Part shown: positions 49,561 to 61,714 of the stretch, in pieces
Numbering within the stretch: the stretch's first letter is position 1
How the letters are laid out: each line of letters begins with the position of its first letter
Source of the DNA: Labia minor
Taxonomy: Eukaryota; Arthropoda; Insecta; Dermaptera; Spongiphoridae
DNA length: 64,000 nucleotides
Direction of reading: 5' to 3'
NCBI GenBank assembly: GCA_963082975.1
Contig: OY720345.1
Coordinates: 17,882,491 to 17,946,490, forward strand
Notes under the pieces: generated by a model
Database searches by the model: none
What the model was told of the DNA's origin: nothing
Seen by the model: only the letters and a program-made list of their open reading frames with translations
Position numbers and translations under genes: made by a program

Positions 49561-50172
49561 ACCGTTTGTTACATACCTCTTTTGCAAGTATCAACCAGAA
49601 AACACAAACATACACAAAAAAAATGTTTTCTCTTCCTAATATCTCCCTACAAATTCCATCCAGCAGCTCATTATAACATTTAGTTTATTATATTTTTTTT
49701 TTAAAAAAACAAAAACAAAACATTTAATTGATTAAAAAAATAATTCGATGAAATAAAAAGGATTAATTTATTTAGTGCGTGAGATCAAGAAACAAGAAAA
49801 AAAAAGAAAATTTCACTTTGTGCCTTAATTTTTCTATAATACAAGTATACAAGAAAAATAAAACTGAAAAAATGAAATTTTAACTGTATATATTGAATAT
49901 CTATCTAAAATACATACATATATATATATATATTTATATGTATGTATATATATATATATGTATGTATCATACAATTTCAATAGAGAGATATCTATCTAAA
50001 GTGTATTAATACTCAATTTATAAAGGTATGTATGACAATTTTATTTTACTATTTTTAAAAATTAATCTAAGCAATTTAGTATCAATTTGAAACAAATTAT
50101 TAATTAAAATGAACCTAAATCGTTAATAATTGTTTAATTCTTTTATATATTTATAATTTGAATTGATAATAA

Positions 50173-50337
50173 AGAATTCCGGTGAAATTTCTAAGTGAAA
50201 CTAACAATTATGTGAGAAGGGTTGAATGTCCTAGTAACCTAGAAGATGCTAAGGGACTCTCGTGGGATCTGTTGGGAACGTTTCAATTCATAGCTTTACT
50301 TTCATTCAATAAAACGATCACCTCACAAAAAAAGTAA
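50173..50337 (+). other. Orphan 54-codon open frame with coding-like composition
   Basis: Open from after TAA at 50170 to TAA at 50335, without an ATG at the start. It reads RIPVKFLSETNNYVRRVECP, then SNLEDAKGLSWDLLGTFQFI. It is less AT-rich than its surroundings. It could be an exon or chance; splice borders are not clear. Confidence 0.2.
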
Positions 50338-50478
50338 CAATCCAAGTTTTTATCTACACTAATAAAATCTATGATATTACTTAAGAATAGATAATAATTT
50401 CAAATATTAAAATTTTACTTTTTTAGTTGACATCGACAAAATGTTATATATTTTATAATAAAATATATTCCTCTAATA

Positions 50479-51830
50479 AAATATAAATTTACTATTTGAA
50501 AATAAAATACAATTTTAAATTGTATTTTTATATTTTATTGTATTAAATATTATTATTCTACAGGTTTTTATTAATTTTCTATTAGAAATTAAAAAAAAAA
50601 TTATTTTAATTTTATTTGAAAATTTTATATTATTATTTATATATTTTAATTTTGGGTTATCTAATTAATTAAGGAGATATTTCAATCAAATCATCGATTA
50701 CAATACATTCAATACAATTGAGAAATTACTTACTAATTTGTATGATGATATGTGCTTTTAGATGTCATCATTATAGAAAAAATTACATATCTGCTAAAGA
50801 AAATGTTGTTTTGTTATATAACAATAAAGACCTGGATATTTCAACCACATGTTAACAATATATAATGAATTGTCCATGTCATAAGTTTAATTAATTTAAT
50901 TTATTAATTTAGTTAATTAATTAAAAAATATCATTACCGAGAATTTCTTTAATGTTGAACACATAAATATATAAATGTATTTTCAATTTTTCTTATTATA
51001 TATATATATATTCCTTTTATTTATTTTTCATATATATTTTGAGCTAGTTTAAGTTATTTGAATAATTTTTTTCCATTTTAGAATTAAGTTTGTAATTATT
51101 TTAAATAATACATGAAAAAATCTTTATATTTATTATATGATGATACATTTAATATACTTTTAATGTACAAACTATTATAATATAATAATAACAATTTAAG
51201 AAAACATTATATTACTCTTTCACGGTCGATTTGGTTAAAATATTTTTTTAATAAAGGGATTGGTTATGAGAACAAAATATTCATTTTTTTTTTTATTTAT
51301 TGAAATAAAAAAGCTGGAACTTCTAAAAATGAAAAGATAATTAACATACATTTAATATTAAATATATTTTAGTGTTTAATATTTTTATGGAATATATATG
51401 TAGATTGAGAATTCACATTACACATATTTTTAGAGCATAAGAATAATTTAATTCATTTAGTTAATTATAATTATTCTTTTTATATAATTAAAAAATATAG
51501 TAATAGATTTGAATAATTATATAAATCTTCTGAATGAAAAGAATCTTTGCTATATTATAGAATTTGAGATGAACCTCCTTGTTTTTCTTATAAAAATGTA
51601 ATTCTTATAATACTTATAGTTTAATAAATTTTAATACTTATTTTTCTATCTTAAATATATTAAAATATAAATTTACTAATTGAATATAAAATACAATTTT
51701 AATTTGTATTTTTTAGATTTTATTTTATTAAATATTATTATTCTTATCGATTTTTACTAATTTTCTTTTAGGAATTTCAAAAAAAAAATATTTTAATTTT
51801 ATTTGGAAATTTTATATATATATATATTAA
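50479..51830. repeat. Pair of direct repeats (about 175 bp) 1.2 kb apart
   Basis: AAATTTACTATTTGAAAATA ... TTATTTGAAAATTTTATAT at 50479-50650 is matched by AAATTTACTAATTGAATATA ... TTATTTGGAAATTTTATAT at 51660-51825, including the central TAAATATTATTATTCT. The 1 kb between them is AT-rich with no gene. Confidence 0.6.
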
Positions 51831-51839
51831 TTTAATTTA

Positions 51840-52459
51840 AATTTATCAATGATTAATAACTACAAATAATATAATTAAAATGCATTTTTGAACCTGTAAT
51901 TTTCCCAGTTGAATGGTTGCTATGGTAATCAGAATATAGGAAATTTCGATCTCCTGTTTTAGAGATGATTCTAATGTCATTTTGATCACGAAAGGAGACA
52001 CATATTGATCGTGGGAAGCATATGGACTTATGTTGAACTGAATTCTTAAGTACTTGGGAAAGGGGCAACAAAACATTCCATTTTCCGAGATGATAATATT
52101 GGAACAATATATAAAATATTTTTTAATATTGTACAAAACTTTTTTATTTGAAGAGTTTCTCTTTTTAGCTAGGAGAATTTTCAATTTAATATAATATATA
52201 TATATACCTATATATATATATATAAATTCGCTTATATGTTTTATCTTTCCATCGATTAAAAGTTATTAAAATTTAATTAAATAATTATTAATTTATTGAT
52301 ATATTTTATTAAAATCTTTTATTAGAATTTAGTGAGATTTTGGTTTCTAGTTATTTTAAAAATTATTTTTATTCCAAAAAACAAATTATATATTTCAATA
52401 ATACAAATATTACTATAATTGTATTAAGGGTGTAGTATTAGAAGAGTTGATTCGTACAT

Positions 52460-52514
<55 letters not shown>

Positions 52515-54470
52515 ATAATATTCTTAATTTCTCGTATTGAAATATTTTAGAAATAATTAATATAAATTTATAGTGTAAAAATTGAAAAAAAGGTGTGAAA
52601 AAGATTTTTATGAAATTAAATTGATTTTTGGAATTTATTTTTAAATCAAAATGATTAATAAAATGTATTAATAAATAATATATGTTTTATTTTATATATG
52701 AAATAGAATCAAAATTGATATTTTACAAATTCTTTTTTTTTTAATTTTTCTACTTTTAATGACAACTTGTTCTTTGATTATAAAATATATATTGTTTTTA
52801 AAATAAAATGAATTCCTATAATTACAAAAAATTCTATATACTATTGAAATCGTACTCTTTTGTCTAATTTCCCTATAAATTTATAATGAAAATATATAGT
52901 ATATTCTCTATTTTCATTCATTTCATATATATATATATATATATAAACAAACATGAATCATTTCCATTGATTTTTCTAATAATTATGTTTTTATCTTATC
53001 TCCCCCCACCTCATTTCTAGGTTAACAGGAAATTGAACAAATCTAATAATTTATACTATTATAATGTGATACCTTTGTTGTAAATATGTATGTATTGGGT
53101 TTCTTCTTCATTTTTTGAAATGGCTATACCAAAATAAGAGAATTTATTCTTTTTTTTTCTTCTTTAACAAAATAGTACAAAATCTATAATAATAAATAGA
53201 AAGTAGAAACAAAATTCTCAAACTAATTAGGAATATAACAAAAAATATATATAAAGGTATACTTATAATATATTATTGTATATAATCAAAAAAAATGTCT
53301 ATTTATAATAAAAAAAATTATACTCTAAAGAGTTTTTAGTTTTTTAAATGATAAAGAAAATATGACTGAACAAATGAAAGTTAATTTAATTATAAAAATA
53401 ATTACATAGTTTATATGTAGATTATAGATTATAATGAATATAAATTTCATAATGATAATTTTTTCAAATAAAATAGTATTTCATTCAGAGATGTTACACT
53501 CATCGCGTTTATTATATATTAAATTATTTTCCATAGCAAAAATATTAATAATATAAAATAAATCAGGTGTATACTTGTTTAAACATTTTTAAACTATATT
53601 CGAATCGTAATACCTTACTTTCATTCAAAATGTACATATATATATTATATTTTCATTTGTTGGATGTAATAATTTTATAGTAATTAAATTTATTAATCGA
53701 TTAACATTTCAAAATAGTAAGTACAAAAAAAAAAAAATAGAGAAAGAACTTTTATATAACAAAAAATTGACTATAAAATTGATTTTATAATTTATAGTAT
53801 ATATTTTTAACAGTTAGAGACATTTAATAAAAATAATAAAAAATAATAATAAGGAATAGAAATATTATTTGGTGTTTTACATAATAATAAATTGTATTCT
53901 ATAAAATAATGAAAAAAATTTCTCTTTATTTGCACTCCTCCCTAATTTATATAGAAAATATTTCTTTTTTTTTTTTATTAATGTTATTAAAACATTGAAT
54001 TATATTTACTTTCATCAATATTTCGTTGAGGGAAAATATTATTATTTTCTATATAAGTAGAAAATCGTTAATCAAAGTGAAATAGAGAGAGGGATATTTC
54101 TTTTTATAGAGTAAATAGCATTGATATGGATACCTTTCCATGATACATAATTGATTATCTTCTTTCTTTTTGATTATGTATATAAGTCTATTAAGCTCCT
54201 TCTGCTTGGAAGCAATTCGATCAGGTCTTCCGCGATTATTTATTCAGATCTCTTTTTCCTTTTACTTGCACGAATCCTCTTTCTTTTTTCAATATTTCCA
54301 ATTGAAAAAAGAGAATAAAACCATATAAATAGATATATATCTACAATCCTCAGAATGATCTTTGCCACTCACCTGGTTATTAACTAACATTAAATAATTG
54401 AATTAAATTTTACTGAAAATAATCTCAGAAAATAATAATTTATTCAAATATATGTACCACATATATATAA
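51840..54470. other. No gene seen
   Basis: AT-rich. An (AT)n tract covers 52465-52510. A slightly less AT-rich patch at 51890-52110 has open minus-strand frames in two registers, which argues against either being real. Confidence 0.45.
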
Positions 54471-54759
54471 TATATACTACTAGGGTCAAAAAGTTCGCGG
54501 AATGGTCGCTTATAGTCAAGTATTTCTTAGCTGAAAGGGAAATTTTTGTTTGTGAGGTTGGCATAACTGGTAGTGAATGTGCTTTTGAGATTAGCAGGCA
54601 GTTGTAGTTGGTTCCGTGCAGGGGGTGGACACGCAATGATATTTTTTTGAAACAGCGTTTGGCGCTGCTATGCGGATGCATGCACGAACTAATTAAGAAA
54701 AAAACCGGCCGGCCTGGCACCATTTTTAAAATCTATTTTGAATGAATGAGAGCGGGAGG

Positions 54760-54927
54760 AATGAAAAAATTATGAAATTTTTCAGTTAAGTGAAAAATTA
54801 TTTATTTAAAGCTATATAAAACAGACATTTCAGAAATAAATTTTTTTTTTAGAAAATTGCTTAATTGTTGGTCTTATCACAAAATAAATAATTTTTCACT
54901 TAAGTGAAAATTTTAATAATTTTCATG
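54760..54927. repeat. Inverted repeat inside the mariner
   Basis: ATTATGAAATTTTTCAGTTA and AAGTGAAAAATTATTTATTT at the left pair with AAATAAATAATTTTTCACTT and AAGTGAAAATTTTAATAATT at the right, separated by about 75 bp. The arms are about 45 bp. It could be the end of a nested element. Confidence 0.6.
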
Positions 54928-54954
54928 GATATAATAAAAGAATAATGTTGTATG

Positions 54955-55535
54955 TGGCATATTTATTTATTTTTCAATCATACAATAATAATACAACCCT
55001 AACCCTTTATGCATGTATTTTTTTAAATTGTATAAAATTACTCATATAAATAAAATTTACACTATTTTTCAATTATACAATAATAATTATATAAAACTTT
55101 ATAAAACATTATATAAAATTACTCACATAAATAAAATTTACACTATTTTTCAATCATACAATAATAATACAACCCTAACCCTTTATGCATGTATTTTTTT
55201 AAATTGTATAAAATTACTCATATAAATAAAATTTACACTATTTTTCAATTATACAATAATAATTATATAAAACTTTATAAAACATTATATAAAATTTTTC
55301 TCATAAATAAAATTTACACTATTTTTCAATCATACAATAATAATATAAAAATAATGTTAATTTTATTTATAATCTAACCCTTTACGAATCCATTTTTTTA
55401 AATTGTATAAAATTACTCATATAAATAAAATTTACACTATTTTTCAATTATACAATAATAATTATATAAAACTTTATAAAACATTATATAAAATTTTTCA
55501 CATAAATAAAATTTACACTATTTTTCAATTAATCA
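54955..55535 (+). repeat. Minisatellite, about 176-bp unit made of 81- and 95-bp halves
   Basis: AAATTTACACTATTTTTCAA recurs starting near 55056, 55137, 55232, 55313, 55431 and 55513. CCCTAACCCTTTATGCATGT occurs at about 54998 and 55174, with a decayed version near 55377. The alternate 81/95 spacing gives a 176-bp higher-order unit; the third unit is longer because of a 26-bp insertion. Confidence 0.75.
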
Positions 55536-56303
55536 ATTGACTGTTGATGTCTATTTTGCTTCAATAGTCGCTTGACCTCGGTGAACCTTTGGTACAATCT
55601 TTTCTTCATGGGAGATAAATATTTTATTCTTGAAGAAAATTCAGATGGTGTAGGCGTATGTCCCGCTGAACACCTGCAAAAATTAATTAAGTTTAAAAAA
55701 AAATTCCAAAGAATTAATACAGAAAAGCCTAAGCAAACTAAAAATTTATTTTAAATCATTATAAAAAATCTATTTAAAGTTAGGAGAAGATTAATGAATT
55801 TTATTAAAAAATATAATACATACTTCTCGCAGGGCTGGATTCGAAAAGATCACTCTTCTCTGATACCAAGCCCAAACCATCTGATGTAGTATTAACAGGT
55901 GTTGCTATAAATATTTAAAAAAATTAATAAAATTATTTTCTTTTATTATTAATATATTTTTTGGTAAACAACAACTTTAAATTATTGTTGTTTTACCCAC
56001 TCTTAAAAAATTTCACCTTGGAAAATAGAACAAGTGTCCTCGTTCTCCTTCAGGTAGAGAATTCGTAATACAATCTTTCTGAATACAATTAAAAACCTGC
56101 AAAATCAAAAATTTATTTATATGTACATATATTATATAACTTTATAATAAAAAATAATCATCAATAATAGTAAAAATATTAATTAAACTTACTTTAGGAA
56201 CCATATTGCACGCAATTGGACAGCGACAGATCACGTTACGTATGCCTGGCAGAGATATTTTAAATGGGACGAGTGCTCGTTGTCCACAAGTCACAAACTG
56301 TTG
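55529..56303 (-). pseudogene. Spliced-looking gene fragment, possibly THAP-type zinc finger
   Basis: Minus-strand exons are inferred from splice sites. Exon a ends at 56193 (ATG at 56204, MVPK, donor GTAAGT). Exon b is 56017-56096 (acceptor TTTTGCAG, donor GTGAAA). Exon c is 55824-55904 (81 bp, donor GTATGT). Exon d is 55529-55673 (acceptor TTTGCAG, stop TAA). Exons a, b and d join in one frame of 78 codons; including exon c brings in stops. Exon b reads NCIQKDC then GERGHLFYFPR, like the C-x(2-4)-C and F-x-FP start of a THAP finger. Exon d is basic (LSPMKKRLYQRFTEVKRLLK), like the helix after a THAP domain. The middle of the finger, including the invariant Trp and the C-x2-H pair, is missing, so this is at best a fragment. 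Upstream of the ATG the frame stays open to 56303. Confidence 0.35.
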
Positions 56304-56512
56304 TTAAATGTTTTCGGGTGTTTTCGGATAACCGAAACAAACCGAATTAAAATTAGTGCTAGCAGCGGCAGCGCCTCGAGCGGCCTCGAGTGATGCATGC
56401 ATGCATTGTCACACTGGAAATTTCTCTGCCGTAAGAGAGACCCCCCCCTGGTTCCGTGTGTTCGGTGTTTAATATTGTAGATCGTAGTTTCTTTCTTTCG
56501 TCGGATTGTGCA

Positions 56513-56808
56513 ATGTCGTCATTAGAGCAGCGTGGCAATATTAAATTCTGTGTGTTGCTGGAGAAATCACCCTCGGAGACTCTTGAGATGCTAAAAAAAG
56601 CATACGGAAATTCTGCGATGAAGAAAACAGCAGTTTACGAGTGGCATAAGCGTTTTCGCGACGGTCGCACTCGTCAGAGGTGATTGAAAATGCGACGGAG
56701 CGGCTGAAGGAACTTTCAAAAAACGGCTTTCAAGAGTGTTTCCAACAATTATATGAACGGTGGAATAAATGTGTAGATGCAGGAGGAGAGTATTTTGAAG
56801 GGAAATAA
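56513..56808 (+). pseudogene. Mariner transposase with internal deletion and frameshift
   Basis: The amino end (MSSLEQRGNIKFCVLLEKSP, then TAVYEWHKRFRDGRT; 56513-56683) is the helix-turn-helix part of a mariner transposase. At about 56672 the frame shifts, and another frame carries the carboxy end (TERLKELSKNGFQECFQQLY, then ERWNKCVDAGGEYFEGK and TAA at 56806-56808). The whole catalytic DD34D core is gone, so the protein would be inactive. The ends of the element are intact and could be acted on by a related transposase. Confidence 0.8.
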
Positions 56809-57004
56809 TGTAAGAATGTTATAAATATTTTTAATAAATTTTTAATAACCAATTCCGCGAACTTTTTGACCCTAGTAGTATATATATATATATATGTATT
56901 TGATGGTTGAAAAAACATCCCCTTTTATTGTTCTATCACTTTCTTTTTCTTCCTCTTTTTTTGTTATAAATTCATTTCTCTTTTAAATAAAAAGGAGGAA
57001 AATC

Positions 57005-57120
57005 TTAAAGTTGAGGAGGATTGACCAAGATGGGAGGTTTTGGCTCGAGTCCATTTGAGGTTGGATCCATTTCTAATCGACTTGCCACTTGGTTGGCTGT
57101 CTCCCAGTCGTAGATTTTAT
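57005..57120 (-). other. Orphan coding-like frame
   Basis: The minus strand reads DWETANQVASRLEMDPTSNG, then LEPKPPILVNPPQL and TAA at 57007..57005, in a GC-richer patch. The plus strand has a shorter frame with a fair start context at 57030 (MGGFGSSPFEVGSISNRLAT). No clear acceptor lies upstream on the minus strand. It could be a degraded exon. Confidence 0.2.
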
Positions 57121-57530
57121 TCTTTTTTTTTTCTTTATTTTGTACAACCGATATTGAATATTTGAAAAGTTTTTTCGATATATTCTTATGGCAAACGTTT
57201 TATATCATTTTTCATTTCTTTTTTTCGTCATACAAATACACATACTTACTGGTTTCTCACATCAATCAAATTAACAACCATAATTAAAATTAAAAATAAA
57301 AAATAAAATTGTTCCATCAAAATATTTCTACGGACTATGATAAAAATTAAAAAAAAAAAATTTCTTTAATATAGTTAGTAGATAGTATTGAATTAATGAA
57401 CTCAATCTTCATGATCATAAAATTTATAATAATATTTATTTATTATCTTTGGTTCAATTTATAATTTTAAATTTAATTTTAATTTGAAACTTTTACTGTA
57501 TTTAACCAGTTTTTAGAATATACATTAATA

Positions 57531-57900
57531 AATAATTGGAATATTTTTTTTTGTTTGAATAAAAATTGAATTTTATGGAAACCCCTGAAATATAGACAAA
57601 CATGATTACACATTTAAAATCATAAAACAAAAACTTATTACAATTTATTTTTATAGAAAACTACACAACTACATATTAAAAATGTTATAAATATAGAGAT
57701 ATAAATTTCAATAACTTAGAATAATATTATTTATTTTATAATTTGCTACTACAATTCTTCAAAATAGTTTTCTATAAAAATAAATTATAATAAGTTTCTG
57801 TTTTATGATTTTAAATGTGTAATTATATTTGTCTATATTTCAGGGGTTTCCATAAAATTCAATATTTATTCAAACATAAAAAAAAAATATTCCAATTATT
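57531..57900. repeat. 370-bp long-hairpin MITE-like element
   Basis: Arms of about 130 bp are highly complementary. AATTGAATTTTATGGAAACC pairs with GGTTTCCATAAAATTCAATA. ACACATTTAAAATCATAAAA pairs with TTTTATGATTTTAAATGTGT. ACAATTTATTTTTATAGAAA pairs with TTTCTATAAAAATAAATTAT. The outer ends are AATAATTGGAAT and ATTCCAATTATT. A loop of about 95 bp lies between. Non-coding. Confidence 0.85.
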
Positions 57901-59120
57901 ATTATAAAATTATAAAATAATATTATCTTAAGTTATTTATATATCTGTTTATATATTTACTAATAATTAATAAATTTACACTAAAACTTGCATACATTTT
58001 TTTTTCTCAATAAAAATACACTTAAGTCACTTTCAAATTTTAAAATATGGATATAAATTTTGCTATTATATCTGTTTATTGAAATTGTTTTTGTGTTCTT
58101 AAATGATTAATTATTATTATTAACGTTTCGTTATTTTTAAGTGATGATCTAAAACATTTTCTAAAAAATCAATTTTAATTTTCCATTATTTATAACTTAG
58201 AAAAGTAGTTTCTTTGAATGATCACTTCAAAATATATCGCTAATCTATTTAAACTTTTTTCAATCAACAAATGTTACGATATTGGCACTCCATTAGAGTG
58301 CTTGTTAAACTTTTCAGATTTATGACACAGTTACCAAATAAAATAAAAAAATATCGTGAAATATTTTAGATAACATATAAGAAAAAGTAATTAAACAAAA
58401 AATAAAACAAAAGCAATTATGAACCGACTTTTTAAAAATAATTAAAGTTATTGTGGCTTAAATCGAATAATCATTTATGCACTCTAATAAAATCGAAGTG
58501 GTACTTAATGATAATGATATAGGATAGAGCTTTTGAGATGATTTTAAGACATGCACAAAATATAAATTTTTATTTCAACATAAAATTACCCAAAAGTTTA
58601 TTGAAAAATATCTTTTAATTATACACAACCACTTAATAATTTTTATGACATTTATTTTATTATACATAGTAGATAAATTCCATTGAAATATTTGTATGTT
58701 TTTGTCAAATTTATTAACATAATATTCTGACATCTCTAGAATGTTAATTTTTTTTATTCAAATAAAAAAAATCTTGAATTACTAATCAAACAAATTTAAT
58801 TATTTTGTGAATTGAAATGAAATGAATTGTTTTCAATTTTTTATAAAATAATTAAATAAAAAAGTAATAAAAATTTAAATAAATCATTCAAAATTATTTT
58901 TATTTATAAAATCATCAACTTGATTATTTTCCATTAGTTAAATGAGAAATGAAAATTTTATTAAAACATTTTTTTGTTTTTTGGAAATTGATTGTGTTAA
59001 TAAATAAAAGTCATTTAATAAGAAATCAAATGACATTAATTTATTTTATAGTTTATCGTATAGTTTATAGTATAGACCAAAGATTGTTACAATTTTTAGT
59101 GTAGGCATTCCACAATTTTA
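57901..59120. other. No gene seen
   Basis: AT-rich unique sequence, without microsatellites of note or exon-like frames. Confidence 0.5.
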
Positions 59121-59126
59121 AAAATC

Positions 59127-60100
59127 ATCTATCTTGACAGAGATAGTATTGATATCACGAAAATGATGTTTTTATACGTTTTGAAGGTTCCTGGATCATT
59201 TTCACTAAGGTTGAGAAAAATGTCTGTGTGTGTGTGTGTGTGTATGTGGACAAGATTACGCAAAAACGGTTTGAGCTAGAATAATGAAATTTGGTACACG
59301 GGCATTATTCAAAATTTGTAGTTTTCTTTCAACTTTTGAAAAATGTAGCTCTTTCGGAAGAGGGTCATTACCTACCATGTTTTCATTTTTTTTCCTCTAA
59401 AGTGACCGTAAAAATAAACATATATGTTTGAAAGTTTTTTCAAATGATTAAAAATATTGTATAAAACTGCTATATATAGAATTTCAGCTTGATTGAATTG
59501 CTGAAAGTACCGGAGTTCATTTTTAAATTTTTTAACACGTTGGCTGTAAATCACGCGCCAGCAAGTGACGCTGGCGTGTGTTAAGGTGTTCTGTTTCAGA
59601 AGCAACTTTAAAATTAAATTTCTCGATTTCTTTTTCAAAGTATCGAAAGAAGTTAATATAATATAATAATGGTAATATAAATTTGTATAAGATTATAATA
59701 ATAATCTCCCTATTTAATACATATTCATTTGCCCTATCCTTATAAATATATGTAATTATATACACATTGAACATCCCATAAAAGAAATGTAATGGCTACA
59801 TCATTTGCTACGTCCCCGTCGAGTACCTGGTAATTTATTTAATTTTTATCAAAACTATGATAAAAGTTAAATTCAGCTAAAAGCAGTTGAAAACAAATGC
59901 TATTTCATAAATTTGCGCAACTCACAAAAATATAGTATTAAGCCAAAGTCTTCTTATTTCAATAAAGTATTATCAGTGAAAATGATATTAAAAACCTTTT
60001 ATTCTATCCGATCATAAAATTTTAATTAATTTTCAAATATAGAAAAAAGCTTGATTATCCAATTCAATTTTGCGAGATAGTCGAGTGGAGAGACTCCAGA
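59127..60100 (+). repeat. Family A element (Helentron-like), copy 5, interrupted
   Basis: The family A order holds from the degenerate 5' end (GACAGAGATAGTATTGATAT) through (TG)n at 59224-59243 to AGTGACGCTGGCGTGTG near 59580. About 460 bp of other sequence follows. The family's 3' end, TTGCGAGATAGTCGAGTGG plus AGAGACTCCAG, appears at 60068-60099. An internal insertion or replacement is likely. Confidence 0.6.
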
Positions 60101-61620
60101 TTTTATTATAAAGTTATCATCCGTTTATCCGTTATTTAACCTTTCAAAATATATAATAAATAAAGAGAATTATTATTTATGTATAATATAAGAAAAATAA
60201 ATTTTATTTTTTAATCAACAACTGGTTTATGATTTAAGAAATTTTAAAATTTGGTTTTCTTCCAATATTATTAAAGAATCAGTTACATTTCCCCTTTCAA
60301 ATTTTTTTATTATAAGCTATAGTATTTAAATAATGCAAATAAAATTCATACTTTCAAAGAATACATTCATTTTATAGTCTAAATGTAAAATTTGAATAAA
60401 TTTACAAAATATAGATATATATATAAATAAAGTAATAGCAAATGTCAAGAAACAAAATAGCGAATCGTTATTGAAGCCATACTTCATGCATACAACCTGT
60501 TTTTTGAGATTTTTATTTTTTCCTTTTTATGAAACTAAGAAACTTTCACACTTTCACTCCTACTATTATTGATATGAATAATAATTATAATCTATATTTT
60601 AATTTTTTTAATAAATATACTTATTATTATTTTACAAATTTAGAATCAAACTGGCATTTAATATTTACAGAGTCAATTTATATTTCATATCAAATATTCA
60701 ATTTAATTTCCATTAAATTATTGATGGTCTTAACTAATTTTAATATTTATTTTGTTTAGTCTCAATTTAGCGGCATTCGATTACTGATTTTCAAAAAAAT
60801 TTAAATAATCTTAGAAATTATTTTCAAAATTTTTTATTTTTTTAAAATATAAGTAATTTTCAAATTTTCTTTTAAATAAATTATTATCATTTTTATTATA
60901 GAAATTGACATTATATTAAGTAAGTTTATTATTATCATTTCTTTGATAAAACAAATAATTAAATAGAATTTATTTTTAAATCACTATATCAAGATAATAG
61001 GAAAAAGATTAAAATCCCAAACTATTGATTTTATGATAAAAATCTTAATGCGTGTTTAGGGATGAATCTATCGTATCGTAATTCATTCAAAACAACTCAA
61101 CTGTGTGATTTAAGCTGAAAATATCCTGCTTCACTCGAAATGCAAATTTATAGTCACCAAATTTATAATGAAGGTTAACATTTCTTGAATGTGATGGTTA
61201 AAAATACTACCTTATTAGTTTGAATATCGTTTCCGTAAAACATAAGGAAAATAAACTGTTATATTGTTTAATATATATATTTATAAGAAAACAGAGGTTC
61301 GAGAATAAAAGGGGTGAATATAAATAATGAACACTTAGGCAAACACGAAAGGATATTGAACGTTCATCATGAACATATAACACATCTATTTTAATAAATT
61401 CTAAAAGAAGCTTTAATTGGATTATAAATATAAAATCACGGGTATTAGAAAAAATAAAACAATTGATATTGTTCTAAAATCTTTTTATTATCTTTCAAAT
61501 GAATTTTAAAATATGAATATCTTGATTTCTATCTTATGATCAATGTTTAACCTGAGGGTCATAGATTTAGTCAGAATATATATTTATTCAGGTGTATAAA
61601 TTGATGTTTAAAATAAAATA
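60101..61620. other. No gene seen
   Basis: AT-rich. Asparagine- and isoleucine-rich chance frames occur at 60529-60759. Nothing recognised. Confidence 0.5.
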
Positions 61621-61622
61621 AA

Positions 61623-61672
61623 CTGGAGTGTCTCCACTCGACTATCTCGCAATTTGAATTGGATTAAATAAC

Positions 61673-61714
<42 letters not shown>

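Larger units (their letters stand above)
54480..56875 (+). mobile_element. Mariner element with intact ends, gutted transposase and foreign cargo
   Basis: Inverted ends CTAGGGTCAAAAAGTTCGCG and CGCGAACTTTTTGACCCTAG are flanked by TA on both sides (54478-54479, 56876-56877). The span of 2.4 kb is larger than a normal 1.3 kb mariner although the transposase is largely deleted. Contents in order: mariner-like 5' sequence (to about 54730), an inverted repeat (54760-54927), a minisatellite (54955-55535), a minus-strand gene-like fragment with spliced exons (55529-56303), then transposase pieces (56513-56808). Either a nested insertion or a capture fits. Confidence 0.75.
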
